Positions 12,906-23,674 of a DNA stretch of 64,000 bases are shown here, one piece after another. The translations under genes were made by a program, and so were the position numbers. Numbering within the stretch: position 1 is the first letter of the stretch; every line of letters starts with the position of its first letter. Under the pieces are notes generated by a model that saw only the letters and a program-made list of their open reading frames with translations, searched no databases and was not told the DNA's origin. The stretch is from Linnemannia elongata (taxonomy: Eukaryota > Mortierellomycota > Mortierellomycetes > Mortierellales > Mortierellaceae): NCBI GenBank assembly GCA_036320915.1, contig JAXBDG010000018.1, forward strand, positions 62,001 through 126,000. Reading direction: 5' to 3'.

Positions 12906-14951
12906 ATGTGCGGAGCAGGAGGACACGACCACCACGGCACCACTGATGCCAGCATCGACACCAACAGCAACCCACCCGTTCTCGAATTGCCAGCCCATCT
13001 CTACGCGCAACTGACAGACGCCCATTGCCATATTCAGGACGACCGCGAAAGTATTCGCACGCTCATCGAATCATGGACCACCTCGACCACCCCCTCTTCC
13101 GATAAGTGTGGTGCCGCACCACTTCTCACCGGAAAGGTCTGTCTTATGGGCGTTCAGCCTTCCAAGGACTTGGGACTTGCTCCACCTACCACCGAGGACG
13201 TCAACAGCACACTTGCAGCAATGGAGGCCAACGCCGCCTCGCTCTCTTTGAACTCGTCGACGCTTTCGTCGTCTTCGACCCCGATAGTGACGGTGAGCTG
13301 GAGCGAAACGGACGTCCAGGGCGACTGGGACCTGGTTGCCAAGTTGGCAGAGACTCACCCCGACCGGTTTGTCCCCTGTTTCGGAATCCATCCTTGGTTT
13401 ACACACAAGTACAAGCCTCTTGAGGGAGGGTACAAGGGCAACACTATTGAGCTTCGAGGGGTTAGTAATTCCAACAGCAACAATAACAGCAACGCTGAGT
13501 CATCTGCGGCCGGTAGTGGAGGCATAGTTTCATCGTCGGACTCTCCATCTTTATCGTTTTCGTCGGCGTTCTTAACCCCCGTCCCTGGTCCCGGTGTCCG
13601 ACGAGAGGCATTCTTGGCCATGTCGAAGCAATTGCAGGAGCAGATGGCTAAGGAGAGTCGTGAGAAAGAAGGTGTTGCTCAGACGGAGACCACCAACGAC
13701 ATTGACAACAAGCAAGCCGACGCATTCACGTTGGAGAAGGAGACATCTGCCAAAGAGGAGAATCAGGAGACAAGCGAGGAAAAGGATTCAACCCCCCTCG
13801 ATGTAACGATACCCAACTCTGACGACGCACGGTTCTCACACTACAAGACCGTCCTCAGTCTTCCCACGTCGGCGTCAGAGTCGTACCTTGCAGACCTTGC
13901 CAAGCGTCTGCCAACACCCAGAACCCTCGAGCCTGCCCTGCAGGAGCTGAGACGTCAACTTGAGGCGCACCCACATGCAGTCCTGGGAGAGATTGGTCTG
14001 GACAGGACGGCGCGTGTTCCCGAACCCTCCTTTGTTGCATCGTCCTCGTCCGAGAAAGAAGGAGACGGGAACTCGTCTACAACAGCACCTCAAAAGCGGA
14101 TCACGCTGGCATTAACATCAATCCAACATCAATTGGACATTGTTCGAGAGCAGCTCAAACTGGCCGCAGAGCTGGATCGACCCGTCAGTTTCCACTGTGT
14201 CCAGGCTTACGGTCACTGGCATGATTTTTTGATCCAAGAAGGCCGTCGACTGCGACAGCTCGAGGCAGACCGGGAGTATCAGGTTCAGCTGGCACAGATC
14301 CAAGCCTCGGGCGGGACGATACCACTTTTGCAGCCTGCTATGAGCCCCACAGGTGGTGTGCGTTTGAGCAAGCGCAGCACTGCGAGACTGAAGCGTGAGG
14401 CCCGGGATGCGGCATGGGAGAGACATGTTGCCTCGACACTTCAAGAGTCATCGGATGAGGAGGACGAGGAGGAAAGTGATGAAGATGAGGACGAAGACAG
14501 TGATTCGGAGCGGAAACCTAAAGTCAAGGCGACAACAACTCCAAAGGATATAGCCCAAGAGACGATCGCTCTCACTCCTGCCCCGGAGACAACACCCCAA
14601 CCAGCGTACGAGGCCGTCTTGCCTCCAAGACTCTGCATGCACAGCTACGGCGGCTCGGTCGATATGCTCAAAGCGTTCACAAAACTCGACCATCCACCCG
14701 AGATATACTTTTCGTTCTCGATCCTCATTAATGGCCGTCTCCAGGAACGGAAACTCAAGGAGCTCATCCTGGCCGTTCCTGAGGACCGGCTATTGATCGA
14801 GTCGGATCACCATTCACATAACCATGTGGATCAATTGTTGGTCGAGATGGTGCTGAAGGTTGCCGAGATTAGGAATTGGAGCGTCGAGGAGACAGTTGAG
14901 AGGACTGCACGGAATTGGCATCGTTTTGTCTATGGAGATACTGAGCAGTAA
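12906..14951 (+). CDS. TatD-family metal-dependent hydrolase, Cut9-interacting protein Scn1 type
   Basis: A single exon of 681 residues with the TatD amidohydrolase motifs spread over a long chain. H40-x-H42 is in LTDAHCHIQDD, the substrate loop in CFGIHPWF, and the Glu ligand in LGEIGLDR (about 360). Further motifs are SFHC (about 429), CMHSYGG (about 578) and the final acid in LLIESDHH (about 633, usually ETD). The C-terminal helix AEIRNWSVEET...NWHRFVYGD is typical of the family. TatD enzymes are about 260-300 residues, so this form carries large Ser/Glu-rich insertions (about 105-135, 185-320, 515-560). Fission yeast Scn1, a Cut9 (APC/C) interactor, belongs to this subfamily. The ATG at 12906 was chosen because upstream in-frame sequence is leader-like. 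Metal ligands look intact, so activity as a 3'-exonuclease/DNase is possible but inferred. Confidence 0.88.
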   Translation: MCGAGGHDHHGTTDASIDTNSNPPVLELPAHLYAQLTDAHCHIQDDRESIRTLIESWTTSTTPSSDKCGAAPLLTGKVCLMGVQPSKDLGLAPPTTEDVNSTLAAMEANAASLSLNSSTLSSSSTPIVTVSWSETDVQGDWDLVAKLAETHPDRFVPCFGIHPWFTHKYKPLEGGYKGNTIELRGVSNSNSNNNSNAESSAAGSGGIVSSSDSPSLSFSSAFLTPVPGPGVRREAFLAMSKQLQEQMAKESREKEGVAQTETTNDIDNKQADAFTLEKETSAKEENQETSEEKDSTPLDVTIPNSDDARFSHYKTVLSLPTSASESYLADLAKRLPTPRTLEPALQELRRQLEAHPHAVLGEIGLDRTARVPEPSFVASSSSEKEGDGNSSTTAPQKRITLALTSIQHQLDIVREQLKLAAELDRPVSFHCVQAYGHWHDFLIQEGRRLRQLEADREYQVQLAQIQASGGTIPLLQPAMSPTGGVRLSKRSTARLKREARDAAWERHVASTLQESSDEEDEEESDEDEDEDSDSERKPKVKATTTPKDIAQETIALTPAPETTPQPAYEAVLPPRLCMHSYGGSVDMLKAFTKLDHPPEIYFSFSILINGRLQERKLKELILAVPEDRLLIESDHHSHNHVDQLLVEMVLKVAEIRNWSVEETVERTARNWHRFVYGDTEQ

Positions 14952-14990
14952 CTCACTTCTTTCGGGTTGTTTACGACTTTTCAACGTGGT

Positions 14991-14996
14991 AATAAA
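14991..14996 (+). terminator. Candidate polyadenylation signal of the TatD gene
   Basis: AATAAA 40 bases after the stop, inside a block (GTGGTAATAAAG) repeated downstream at 15282 as GTGGCAATAAAG. Confidence 0.45.
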
Positions 14997-15077
14997 GCAG
15001 ACGCCATCAACTGCAACTACTACGAAATACTTGTTTGCGCGTCAAGATGGATGCTACGTAATATAACAGATCAGACA

Positions 15078-15233
15078 CTATTAATTGAAGGTAATACCTG
15101 TAGCCATGCTGACCAGTTGTTGGACAAGACGGTGCACACGATAGCCGAGATCCGGAATTGGGCGGTGGAGTAGACGGTTGGGAGGATTGGAGGGAACTTG
15201 CACCGCCTTCTCTATGGCGACACTGACCCATAA
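15078..15233 (+). pseudogene. Decayed tandem copy of the TatD gene's C-terminal 51 codons
   Basis: Read from 15078, the frame gives LLIEGNTCSHADQLL, then AEIRNWAVE, an in-frame TAG at 15171, then HRLLYGDTDP and a stop at 15231. This lines up along its whole length with the C-terminus of the preceding gene (LLIESDHHSHNHVDQLL, AEIRNWSVEE, HRFVYGDTEQ). The catalytic ESDHH is changed to EGNTC and a nonsense codon interrupts it, so it cannot encode a working enzyme. The copied unit extends into the 3' flank, including the AATAAA. Confidence 0.85.
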
Positions 15234-15281
15234 TATACTTTTTGTTTTGTTTGTGCTTTGATGCTTGTGTCTGCTTTCGAA

Positions 15282-15416
15282 GTGGCAATAAAGAAGGCAT
15301 CGTTAATTGTAAGTAACACGAATATATGTGATGGATACGAGTAAAGCCGATGCCAACAATCGAAAGTAACACGAACTACTCGTAAAGAAAGCTGATGCCG
15401 TCGCTAAATTGAAGTA
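15282..15416 (+). repeat. Short degenerate direct repeats derived from the TatD 3' flank
   Basis: Related units begin AATAAAGAAGGCATCG (15287), GTAAAGCCGATGCC (15341) and GTAAAGAAAGCTGATGCC (about 15381). They resemble AATAAAGCAGACGCCATC at 14991. The 12-mer AAGTAACACGAA occurs exactly at 15311-15322 and 15364-15375. Confidence 0.65.
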
Positions 15417-15711
15417 GAAAAAAAACAATAAATTCATTTGTGTGTGAGGTGCCCCGAGCGAAAACCTTAACGTCACGTTACCGGCCCGCTTCCGACATGG
15501 GTACCATATCGCTCGCAAACACAATGGGCTCCATGTTTGTGTACGTGTGTATTTTTTTTGTGGGCGTGTGCGTGTGTTTTCTGCCTTGTTGGGCTATGCA
15601 AGCAAGTAGATTTTAATGAGTTTTCTAAGATTTGGGCTGTGGAGAAAATGCATCCGTGGGTTTCTGTTTTGTAATCAACGATCTTCGCTATGGTGTTTTG
15701 GTCTTGCTCGC

Positions 15712-15921
15712 ATTTCTTATGGTGCGAGAGGCAATGATTATGAAAGACTGCATCTGGTCGTTCTAGCGTTATGGTGCGTCTTATGTTACCTGGCTGTAGG
15801 CCCCGGTTCAGGCTCTATTTCTTTTGGTGCGAATGGCAATGATTATGAAAGACTGGATCTGGTCGCGCTAACGCTATGGTGCGTCTTATGTTACCTGGTT
15901 CCAGGTCCCGGTTCAGGTTCT
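15712..15921 (+). repeat. 105-bp direct tandem repeat, two copies
   Basis: Copies 15712-15816 and 15817-15921 share, for example, GGCAATGATTATGAAAGACT and TGGTGCGTCTTATGTTACCT. The period is exactly 35 codons and both copies sit in one open frame (15616-16167), but most differences between them change the amino acid. That frame continues through a T/G homopolymer, so I annotate a repeat and not a gene. Confidence 0.85.
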
Positions 15922-15949
15922 GGCTCTGGTTGTCGGTTGGATAAGATTC

Positions 15950-15979
15950 TTTTTTTTTTTTTTTTTTTTTGGGGGGGGG
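15950..15979 (+). repeat. Compound homopolymer T21-G9
   Basis: A run of T (15950-15970) passes directly into a run of G (15971-15979). A second tract of this type lies at 23642-23674. Confidence 0.9.
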
Positions 15980-18900
15980 CATTTCTCCTTTCTCCCTTCC
16001 TGCCGGTTGGAGACTCGTTCCACTTGAATTTCTCCATTGTGTTCGTATCAAAACGGTTCCTGTTGTCTCTGACCAATGAGCGATTATTGCGCCTCTTACT
16101 AAGAAATTATGCATATGAAAAAACAACGTCTGAGGGTGTCATCGCACCCGTAGAAAGTGTTTGTTGAAGTGCATGATTTTGAATGACGAAACGCATTCCA
16201 ATCAAGATGGTCGATTTTTAACAGCGCAAAAAAACGCAAGAAATGTCCAAAAAAATAGCGAAGATTCCAATGAGGAATGGAGATAGGCTCGATGAGGCCC
16301 AGGTGTTCAGTTACTGTACCTGTATTTTTTTCTCCCTTTCGTTCTCTGTCTCCAGACTGCCGGTACTTGAATTAACTGGACCTTATCGGGTTGAGAGAAT
16401 TTTGCGCTGGGAGCCTGGCGACTTTTCATGTTCTGATCCCACCCTGGTGGGGCTTTAATTTTGTCCCGGACAGCTCCAACAGAGTTCCAACAGCTTTTTA
16501 ACCTTACGACAAGAACAAAAAAGAAACAGCGCTAGCGAGGGCTAAGCATGTCGATGCAGATGTTCCTGGACGTCGACATTAGAATTCATATCGTTAGGAC
16601 ACGTAAGAAAAAGAAATGGAGAAATAAAAGAAAAATGTTGAACACAATAGGTCCAGTCCAGACTTTTCCCTCCCTCTTTTTACACCTCAGTTCATTGTCA
16701 TCTTGTTTCTGAGAACTTTTCTTGCTATGCCTCTGTCTTTTTGTTTTGCTAAATGCTGGTGAATTGGTCGGAACACACGTCGTCAACTGCCTTTTGTTTC
16801 CTAGTCATCGCGCACTCAACTTCAAAACGCGCCTTCGCCTCCAATTCACGCTCCCTCTTCCGTGATCTGATATTCTCTCCCGCATGGACAATGTTTCTTT
16901 TGCACTGCCTCTTCCCTTTCCTCCTGCCTTTTCAGACAATTGCTTACCCTCAGTTGTCTTCGCACAGCATAATCGTGAAAGACTTGAATATAGAAACGAG
17001 ACATGGATCTGTCAAGATAATGCTTCGCTTTTGTTGTCTGTTGTTGTTTTGTTTGTTTTTGTTAATGTTTGTCGATGTTTGTCGACTGCAATATTTATCT
17101 TCGTTAATGTTGCAACCTTAATCCCTCAGCTCTCTATTTCCCCCTCCCTCTCGTCTGTTGTATTTCTCTCTTCGATTTAACTCAGCTCATTTCAGCCCAG
17201 CCTAATGAATAGGTGGATACTTGTCCCGTGTGGAGGGAATTGGGACGCAAGACGGAAAAAAACAGAAGGGCGTATGCTAACCTGCATCATACCATGGTAA
17301 TGCCATGCTATTCTGCCTGAGAAAAAATAAAAAGGATGATACGTGCGCGTAATGCACAGCAATTGCTTTTTGGCTATGCTATTATTCGGAATTCAGATTC
17401 TCAATTGCATTTTTTTTTCTTTTTTTTTTTTGCCGGATGCTCGTTCTGCTGTAGCTTCTCAACTGGGATGGGTACGTCTTCATCATGGTTTCTTTTTTTC
17501 TTTTTTTTTTCTGTTATTGTTTTTGTGTTTGTTTGTTGGCTAACGTGTCGTTGTTTGTTGTTGTTGATGTTTTTGCTTGACGTTTGAAAGCACCTTTGTT
17601 TGATGTTTTGTTTATCTTTGTAGGCGATGCGAGCTTTCCCTCTATTGTTTTCGTAGATTCTCCCCCCTTGATTGCTTGTTTTCATCCCCCAATTTTATGA
17701 GGAACTAGCCATCGCCCATCGCGGTCGACTCTACTTCATTTCTCCGCTGCTGCCGTGAATTGTTGATTGTTCAATTGCTCCGCTATTCCGAAAGAATAAA
17801 GCCACCAAAGCTCTTTTCCATGCATTAAGTGTTGTCGAAATGACATGTAGGATGCATCGTTCACTTTGTTACATATTTTTCTTATCCTGATCAGAACACC
17901 CTACTCTCTAGCCTTCCTCCTACCACCGCAAACATTCGTGGACAACTCAATGGGCTTTTACATTTTGGTGGTTGTCGACTGTCGTTGTTGTTAGTCTCTT
18001 GACGACCTTTTGTTGTGATCCGTAACACAACATTAACTCTCACTTTCTGATCTATATCTTTATTTTATTCCCTTTACTTCCTCTTTTCTCTCTCCTCTTC
18101 ATAGTTGTTCAAGGCTACTTCCCGCTTTCTTATTTTTTCTCCCGCCTATTGTTATACAGATTGTGCTACTCTATCTTCGTGTTTCATTACTTGTTTGTCT
18201 ACCTTGAACATCGATCCAATTACACAAGGTTAGCACGTCGAGTAGTCGTGTTTGTGACTCCACTTATACATGCTGTTCACCGCCCTACTCGTGTCCGTCC
18301 CTCATTTCTTTAGTTTTTTTTATGCCTTGTGCAGGTTTTCACTTGCCACCCTCTTTCCTTTCTCCTTCGCCTTTTTCGTCAACATTTTTTTTTCAGATAA
18401 ATACCTCCTCGACTCTCTTGTTTTCTTCCTCAGTTCACTCCTCCCCTTTTTTCTTACTTTCTCAACCTTGTTCCTTTCTGACAATTCTTTCCCAGTCCAT
18501 TCTTGTCGTCTCGTATTTTTTTTCTTTCATCTCTCAAATCGTACTCTTAATCACATACTCTGGCCTATCATCCACTTTGCCTTGTCTTGCCTTCCCTTGC
18601 TTTTTGTGCACCCTCTTTCTCCCCTTTCCCCTTCCCATTCGGCAACCTTGCTGTATTTTTTTTTTTTTTTTTTTTTTTACCCTTACGACAACTAATAACC
18701 TTCTTTGGATTGTTTGTCTTTTTTTAGTTTATTTTCTTTGGTCGTAGATTCCCTTGTTCTTATTGTTCTCTTTCTAGTTCTTGATCGCACTTTCATCCCT
18801 GCTTTTGCACTGCACTCCGTCGTTGCCACCTTCAACGTTGCTGACAGAGTTCGATTAGTGAACGTTTCCTTCTCCTTTCTTTATTTTCATTTCCGATCGA

Positions 18901-20741
18901 ATCAATCAGTGTTGCGCCTCTCACCCCCCATTGGCTTCTGATCAGTCCTCCCTCTCTCTTTTTCTCTCTCTCTTTCTTTCTCTATCATCACCGAGACGCA
19001 TTGTTCGGAGACAAAAATCTCAGTCAGTCAGGTACGTGACATATTTATTCATTCGTTCATTCACTTCGAACCCTTCTTTCTTCCCTTTTTTGTTTCTTCC
19101 TTCGTCATTCGTCATTCGTCCCGTTGCTGATCTATTTTTTTTTGCTGTCATGCCTCGGGGTTCTGGCCCTGCTTCTATTGTTATTGGCCTTCCATTGTTT
19201 TTCTTTCTTGTTTCTTTTTCCTTTTTCACTTGTTTTTGTTCACCCGCCTAAAATTCTTTTGTTTACGCTCGTCACTGATGAGTGGTTATGATTGACCGAA
19301 CAAAACACGAAAAGGGGTGGTCTGCAGATATGGAGGAGGTGTGTGTGTGTGTGTGTGTGTGTCTGTGTGTTCTTGTTGCCTGGCTGCACAAGCCATGCCA
19401 AGGAAGGAGGAGAAGAAAAGGAAAACAGTAAAAGGCGGGAGAGGGAAAGAAGAGGGAGGGAGGGAAGGAAGGAAGGAAGAATGGGACAAAGAATGGACAG
19501 AACTTTGCATGAGTACGTGCGTTCGCGCATTTTGAAGCGGAAAAAAAAAAAAAAAGAGAGAGAGAGAACAAAACAAAAAAAAAAAGAAAAACAAAACACA
19601 GATGAAAAAGCCTTCAAAACTGAATAAAAGCAAATGACAGAGAAGAGAGGGTGGTGTCGTGTCTATGATTCTTCGTTCTTTTTCATTCATACCCCACTAC
19701 TTCTTCCCTTTCCTCTTCCCACTCTCTTTCTTGAGTTCCATTGGCCCTTCTCTCTCTCTCACTTTCTCTCGCACCTCCTTCGTGTACTACAATACCCCCT
19801 TTCTTGGCCAAGGATTAGTCGCTATGGAACAAAAGGCAGGCGGGAGAATGTGGTTGCAATAAATAAAGAAACGCAACCATAACCCACTCACAAAAGGAAT
19901 ACAAAAAAACGAGGGTTCCAACTGAAAAGTGGACTCGATTCACTTTTAGTTCCCTCGCTTTTTTTGTCCGTGTGTTTATATTTCTTTTTTTCTCTCTCTC
20001 CATCTTTCGTCTCGCTCCCCTTGTTCTTCTTTTCCCTTCTTTTTTCTTCCATCTGACCCCTCATACACACACACATACTCTGTCTCCCTCTCTATCCTGC
20101 GACTTTTTTGTTACCGTATGGTCGGTCTTATTTCGCTCATCCTCCCTTGCATCTTCCTTTCCCTGTCCCATGCCTGTTCTGAAGAAGGCATGTTTGTTTT
20201 TTCGTTCTTCCATTGCTAATCTTCCCAAAAGGAAAAGAAAGAATGACAACTTCACTGCTCAATTGAGTCAAAGGAGGGGAAACCAGTCTGCTTTATTCTT
20301 TGTCGTTAGCATTTTTTTTCTCCTTGTCCTGCCCCATTCTAACTTGGATCAACAAAACAACAACTATCAAGAAACGACTAATAAGCGCACACTTGACTTA
20401 CGCACCTCTGTTTTCTTTTTTTCTTTTTGTCACCCTTTTTCATCACACACCTTCCCTTCCTCCCTTCTCTCTCCCTCCCTCCCTTCCATCCACCCCCGCA
20501 CACATATACATCAATACTTATACTCATCGACACCTTCTTCCCTTTATCTCGATACCATTCGCCACACTTGACCTCCCCTTTCTCTCCTTTTCTATCTCTC
20601 CTTCCTTCGTCTCTCTTCCAAATCCTCGTCTTTTTTTATCTCAGATCTTCCTTACTTCTCCCCTTTCTTCCTCTCTGCCAAGGTTTTCATTTGCCTCTAC
20701 CTGTCCCTTTCCCTCTCACCCTCTCCTTCTCTCTCACCGCC
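15980..20741. other. Long gene-poor interval ending in a pyrimidine-rich leader
   Basis: About 4.8 kb in which I find no gene with recognisable motifs or a coherent exon chain. From about 18,270 the plus strand is strongly T/C-rich, with T runs around 18,657-18,679 and a (GT)12 tract at 19339-19362. An internal purine-rich patch lies at 19,400-19,620. Open frames here encode mostly Phe/Leu/Ser/Pro and are products of composition. The stretch may hold a long 5' UTR or promoter of the F-box-like gene. Confidence 0.55.
19339..19362 (+). repeat. (GT)12 microsatellite
   Basis: Perfect GT dinucleotides, then an interrupted CTGTGTGT. Confidence 0.9.
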
Positions 20742-22895
20742 ATGGCCGCCTCGACAAACGACGATAACACGATGGACTTTGATGACGATGGGAATATTGT
20801 TCCTGCAGCCCAGATCAATATCACACAGCAAAGGGTCGCACAGCCAAGGGACAACCGTCCACCCGCAATTAAAGTCCTAGCGACTCCAGAGTTGGTGAAT
20901 CACATTGTCGGATACCTTCCCGCCACCAGTTACCCAGCTTGCAGTCTAATCAATCGAATCTTTCGCGAAGCTATCCTCTTCAGCTCACTCACCTATAAGG
21001 CCGCCCTCCTCTCGACGCAAGAATGGATCGAATCGACACCTCGGCGGGTCTTTATCCTGAGCGCATACATCCTCCAGTACAGTGCCGCCGTCGATGTAGG
21101 AGTACCCCCCGGGGGCGGAGGCGCGAAATCCAACCAATTTGTGTTTTCGTGTCAGACTCCATCCAACAGTGTGGACTGCTATGGGAGCAGTGGCAGTAAC
21201 AGCGATCAGAAGAGCGGCGAGAGCAGCGGACATACGGCGACCTCGGGCGAGAGTAGCGGTGGAGTGTCGCATCTTCAGAGGCACCATACCCATCAGCCGG
21301 GACATGATGTCGAGCCCTTCCATTCCTTTCATACATACCAATCCTCGGAGATCGTGCCGAATGTTTATTTCAAGACGAGCATCCAATTGCCTCCACACCT
21401 CTCGTCCCCTCCACCATTGCCTCCTCTTCCCATTGCACAGCACATCAATTATACCTACCCTTCCTCTCCTCCTCCTCATTCTTCACAGCAACGATTTTTC
21501 TCCCAGGGCGGACCCTCAGCGACACCTTTGTTGTCACATCCATATCAACACCACCAGACAACAACGGGATTTCTTCACCATTATGAGGCAGACATCAGTA
21601 CCCACCCGAATCGGTCGAGTATGATGGTTGTCGATGTCGCCGACATGTCCCTCTCCCCTAGCCAGATCCTTCTTCCCCCGCATGAATCCTCGACTTTTCC
21701 GACATCAGACACGTCTTCCTCCACGATACCACGACAGCAGCGATACCAACAACAGCAGTATCAGCAACAGCCATCAACGGTCCGAGTCGTCCCTTGCCCA
21801 TACGAACTCCCGACGGAAGGCATGATGCATTACGAAGAAAACCTGGTCAAGGTCAAGAAGGGATCCAGGTCCAGCACCGGAAGCACACACAGTCACGACA
21901 GCACTATCAGCACTAGCAGCAGTTGTAGTAGTAGTGGAGAGAGCCACCACGTGATGAATGATCCTTCTTCGTCCTCGGCCTCGGTCCTGCAGGGTGGCGC
22001 CTATTCTCCGTATGCTTCTCCGATCATGGAAGAGTCGTTTAATCCCTCGGTCTTTGGATCGCCGTATGCTGTCGTGGGAGCAGGAGGAGGAGGAGGAGGA
22101 GGTGTAGGATCGTCTTCTGGAGTGAGGGTGGGTTCGGCTGGGAGAGGAAGTGGAGGACAAGGTCAAGGGCCGAATAGTCCGGCGGCGGCAATGCGGAGTG
22201 GCAAGGAATTGACGCCGGAGTACCAGAGGGCATTGGCATTACGGGAATACAACCAGCAACTACAGCAGCTGCAGCAGCAGGGCGGTAGGAGGAATGAAAT
22301 GTTGTCGCATGATGATATCCCGATGACACATATCAGCGACCGTGGAGACGTTAGGATGGACACCACATACGGCGGCCCCTTGCCAGTCCACCACCAACAC
22401 CAACAACAGTACTACCACTATCACCATAGTCATCACCATCACGACCAAGGAGGCATCCAAAGTGCCATCGACTCGTCGTCCGTTCCGATCTCAACCTCGA
22501 CGTCCTTCAGCAGCGGCGGCGCAAATCCTCACCACCACAGTCATCACCACAGTCAACGCCATCAACAACGCCAGCAACGCGCCCGCCAACAACAACAAAA
22601 ACACCAGAAACAACCACCCAACAACACCCGCCCCTCCCGGAACTGGAGCATGGCCGTCCAAACCTTCTACTACCAAAACTCTGCACTAAACGCCATGATC
22701 GTCGCTTGCCGGGAACACATGCTCTCGCCCGAGGGCCAAGGCGGAGCAATTGTCGAGAAGACGGAAACTTCAAGGATTATCTGGAACGAATCGACGAGAC
22801 AGGAACATATCTGGACGATTACGCCGACGTTGATGGATCGGACCAATCCTGATTTTTTGGAAGTTGATTTTGATCCTGAACTCGATTATGCGTAG
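20742..22895 (+). CDS. F-box-like protein with Ser/His/Gln-rich central region
   Basis: One exon, 717 residues. The ATG at 20742 has an excellent context (CCGCCATGG). The frame stays open upstream to 20427, but that part is pyrimidine-derived low complexity and was not included. Residues about 43-85 read LATPELVNHIVGYLPATSY and then a Cys-Ser-Leu-Ile-Asn-Arg helix, the pattern of a degenerate F-box (SCF adaptor). The middle 500 residues are disordered, with Ser-rich, Gly-rich, HHQHQQQ and QQRQQRARQQQQK tracts. The last 90 residues (NWSMAVQTFYYQNS, RIIWNESTRQEHIW, FLEVDFDPELDYA) look folded and conserved. The combination suggests a substrate-recruiting subunit of an SCF ubiquitin ligase with a C-terminal recognition part. 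That is inferred from the weak F-box only. Confidence 0.75.
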   Translation: MAASTNDDNTMDFDDDGNIVPAAQINITQQRVAQPRDNRPPAIKVLATPELVNHIVGYLPATSYPACSLINRIFREAILFSSLTYKAALLSTQEWIESTPRRVFILSAYILQYSAAVDVGVPPGGGGAKSNQFVFSCQTPSNSVDCYGSSGSNSDQKSGESSGHTATSGESSGGVSHLQRHHTHQPGHDVEPFHSFHTYQSSEIVPNVYFKTSIQLPPHLSSPPPLPPLPIAQHINYTYPSSPPPHSSQQRFFSQGGPSATPLLSHPYQHHQTTTGFLHHYEADISTHPNRSSMMVVDVADMSLSPSQILLPPHESSTFPTSDTSSSTIPRQQRYQQQQYQQQPSTVRVVPCPYELPTEGMMHYEENLVKVKKGSRSSTGSTHSHDSTISTSSSCSSSGESHHVMNDPSSSSASVLQGGAYSPYASPIMEESFNPSVFGSPYAVVGAGGGGGGGVGSSSGVRVGSAGRGSGGQGQGPNSPAAAMRSGKELTPEYQRALALREYNQQLQQLQQQGGRRNEMLSHDDIPMTHISDRGDVRMDTTYGGPLPVHHQHQQQYYHYHHSHHHHDQGGIQSAIDSSSVPISTSTSFSSGGANPHHHSHHHSQRHQQRQQRARQQQQKHQKQPPNNTRPSRNWSMAVQTFYYQNSALNAMIVACREHMLSPEGQGGAIVEKTETSRIIWNESTRQEHIWTITPTLMDRTNPDFLEVDFDPELDYA

Positions 22896-23641
22896 TTTTG
22901 TAGAGGAGACGTGGGGTGGTGGATGGAAGATGGAAAGGAGGAAGGAGGAAGGAGTAGTTAGAAGTTAATTATTTTTCTCCTAATTCTAATGTAGTGTTCG
23001 TAGACAAAAAGAAAGTGTTTTCTTTTTTTTCGTGACGAATGAGGATGAAACAAAAAAACACGAGAGTGAGAGTATTGTGGTATGTTTGTGTCATGCACAT
23101 GTAGGTAACGTGAGAAAAAAAAAGGTGGAAAAACTTGCGCATTACTGTTTGTTGTTGGGCGCAGCTCTGTCTGTCCCCTTGTGGTCAATTAGGGCACATG
23201 GTCTTCTCCGATCACTGTGCTATGCATGGACGGCAGGACGGGCGCTGTTTAGAAATTGGAGCTTGGGAGGAGAGAAAGAGAGCCTAGGCGGGGTATGCAA
23301 TAAGTTGGCACATCAACGCCATCAGTCCGTTCCGTCAGCATGTCCATTGGACTGCATTGGGTTATAACGCCAAAAGGAGGGAGAAGAGAGCGAGCACGCA
23401 AGAGGGACGCATGAATGGCAAAGTCAACATTACTTCTAGTCCACTCACTACCCCTGCATTGCATTGAGGACCAAGTAGCCGCATTCAGATGAGTGCATGA
23501 ATTGCATGAATGCCGTTTGAACAACCCCAGGGTGTACAGCGAGCACCGGTCGAAGTGAAATCTCGACGTGTTGTATGGGAGTCCAAAATAGGGGGGGAAG
23601 GCTTTGGATTCCAGTCGAACCAGGTCCAGATTCTCGACCTA

Positions 23642-23674
23642 TTTTTTTTTTTTTTGGGGGGGGGGGGGGGGGGG
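23642..23674 (+). repeat. Compound homopolymer T14-G19
   Basis: T at 23642-23655 followed at once by G at 23656-23674. The G run could fold into a quadruplex or could be a sequencing-sensitive site. Confidence 0.9.

Noticed and set aside
15616..16167. 183-codon open frame containing the 105-bp repeat
   Set aside because: Passes through T21-G9, lacks a start context, and the repeat copies differ mainly at non-synonymous sites.
16320..16460. GC-containing patch with possible stems (CCCACCCTGGTGGGG) considered as an snRNA, 5S or tRNA gene
   Set aside because: No conserved snRNA, 5S or tRNA boxes (no GTTCRANNC T-loop, no Sm site context).
16753..17180. Two overlapping hydrophobic frames that could be small membrane proteins
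   Set aside because: T/C-rich composition and no splice structure, motif or homologue recognised.
19060..19080. TTCGAACCC resembling the complement of a tRNA T-loop
   Set aside because: Surrounding sequence cannot form acceptor or anticodon stems; it belongs to a TTCATTC-rich tract.
20427..20741. In-frame upstream extension of the F-box-like gene
   Set aside because: Sequence is the CT-rich leader translated into Pro/Leu/Phe/Ser; the ATG at 20742 has the better context and starts normal-looking protein.
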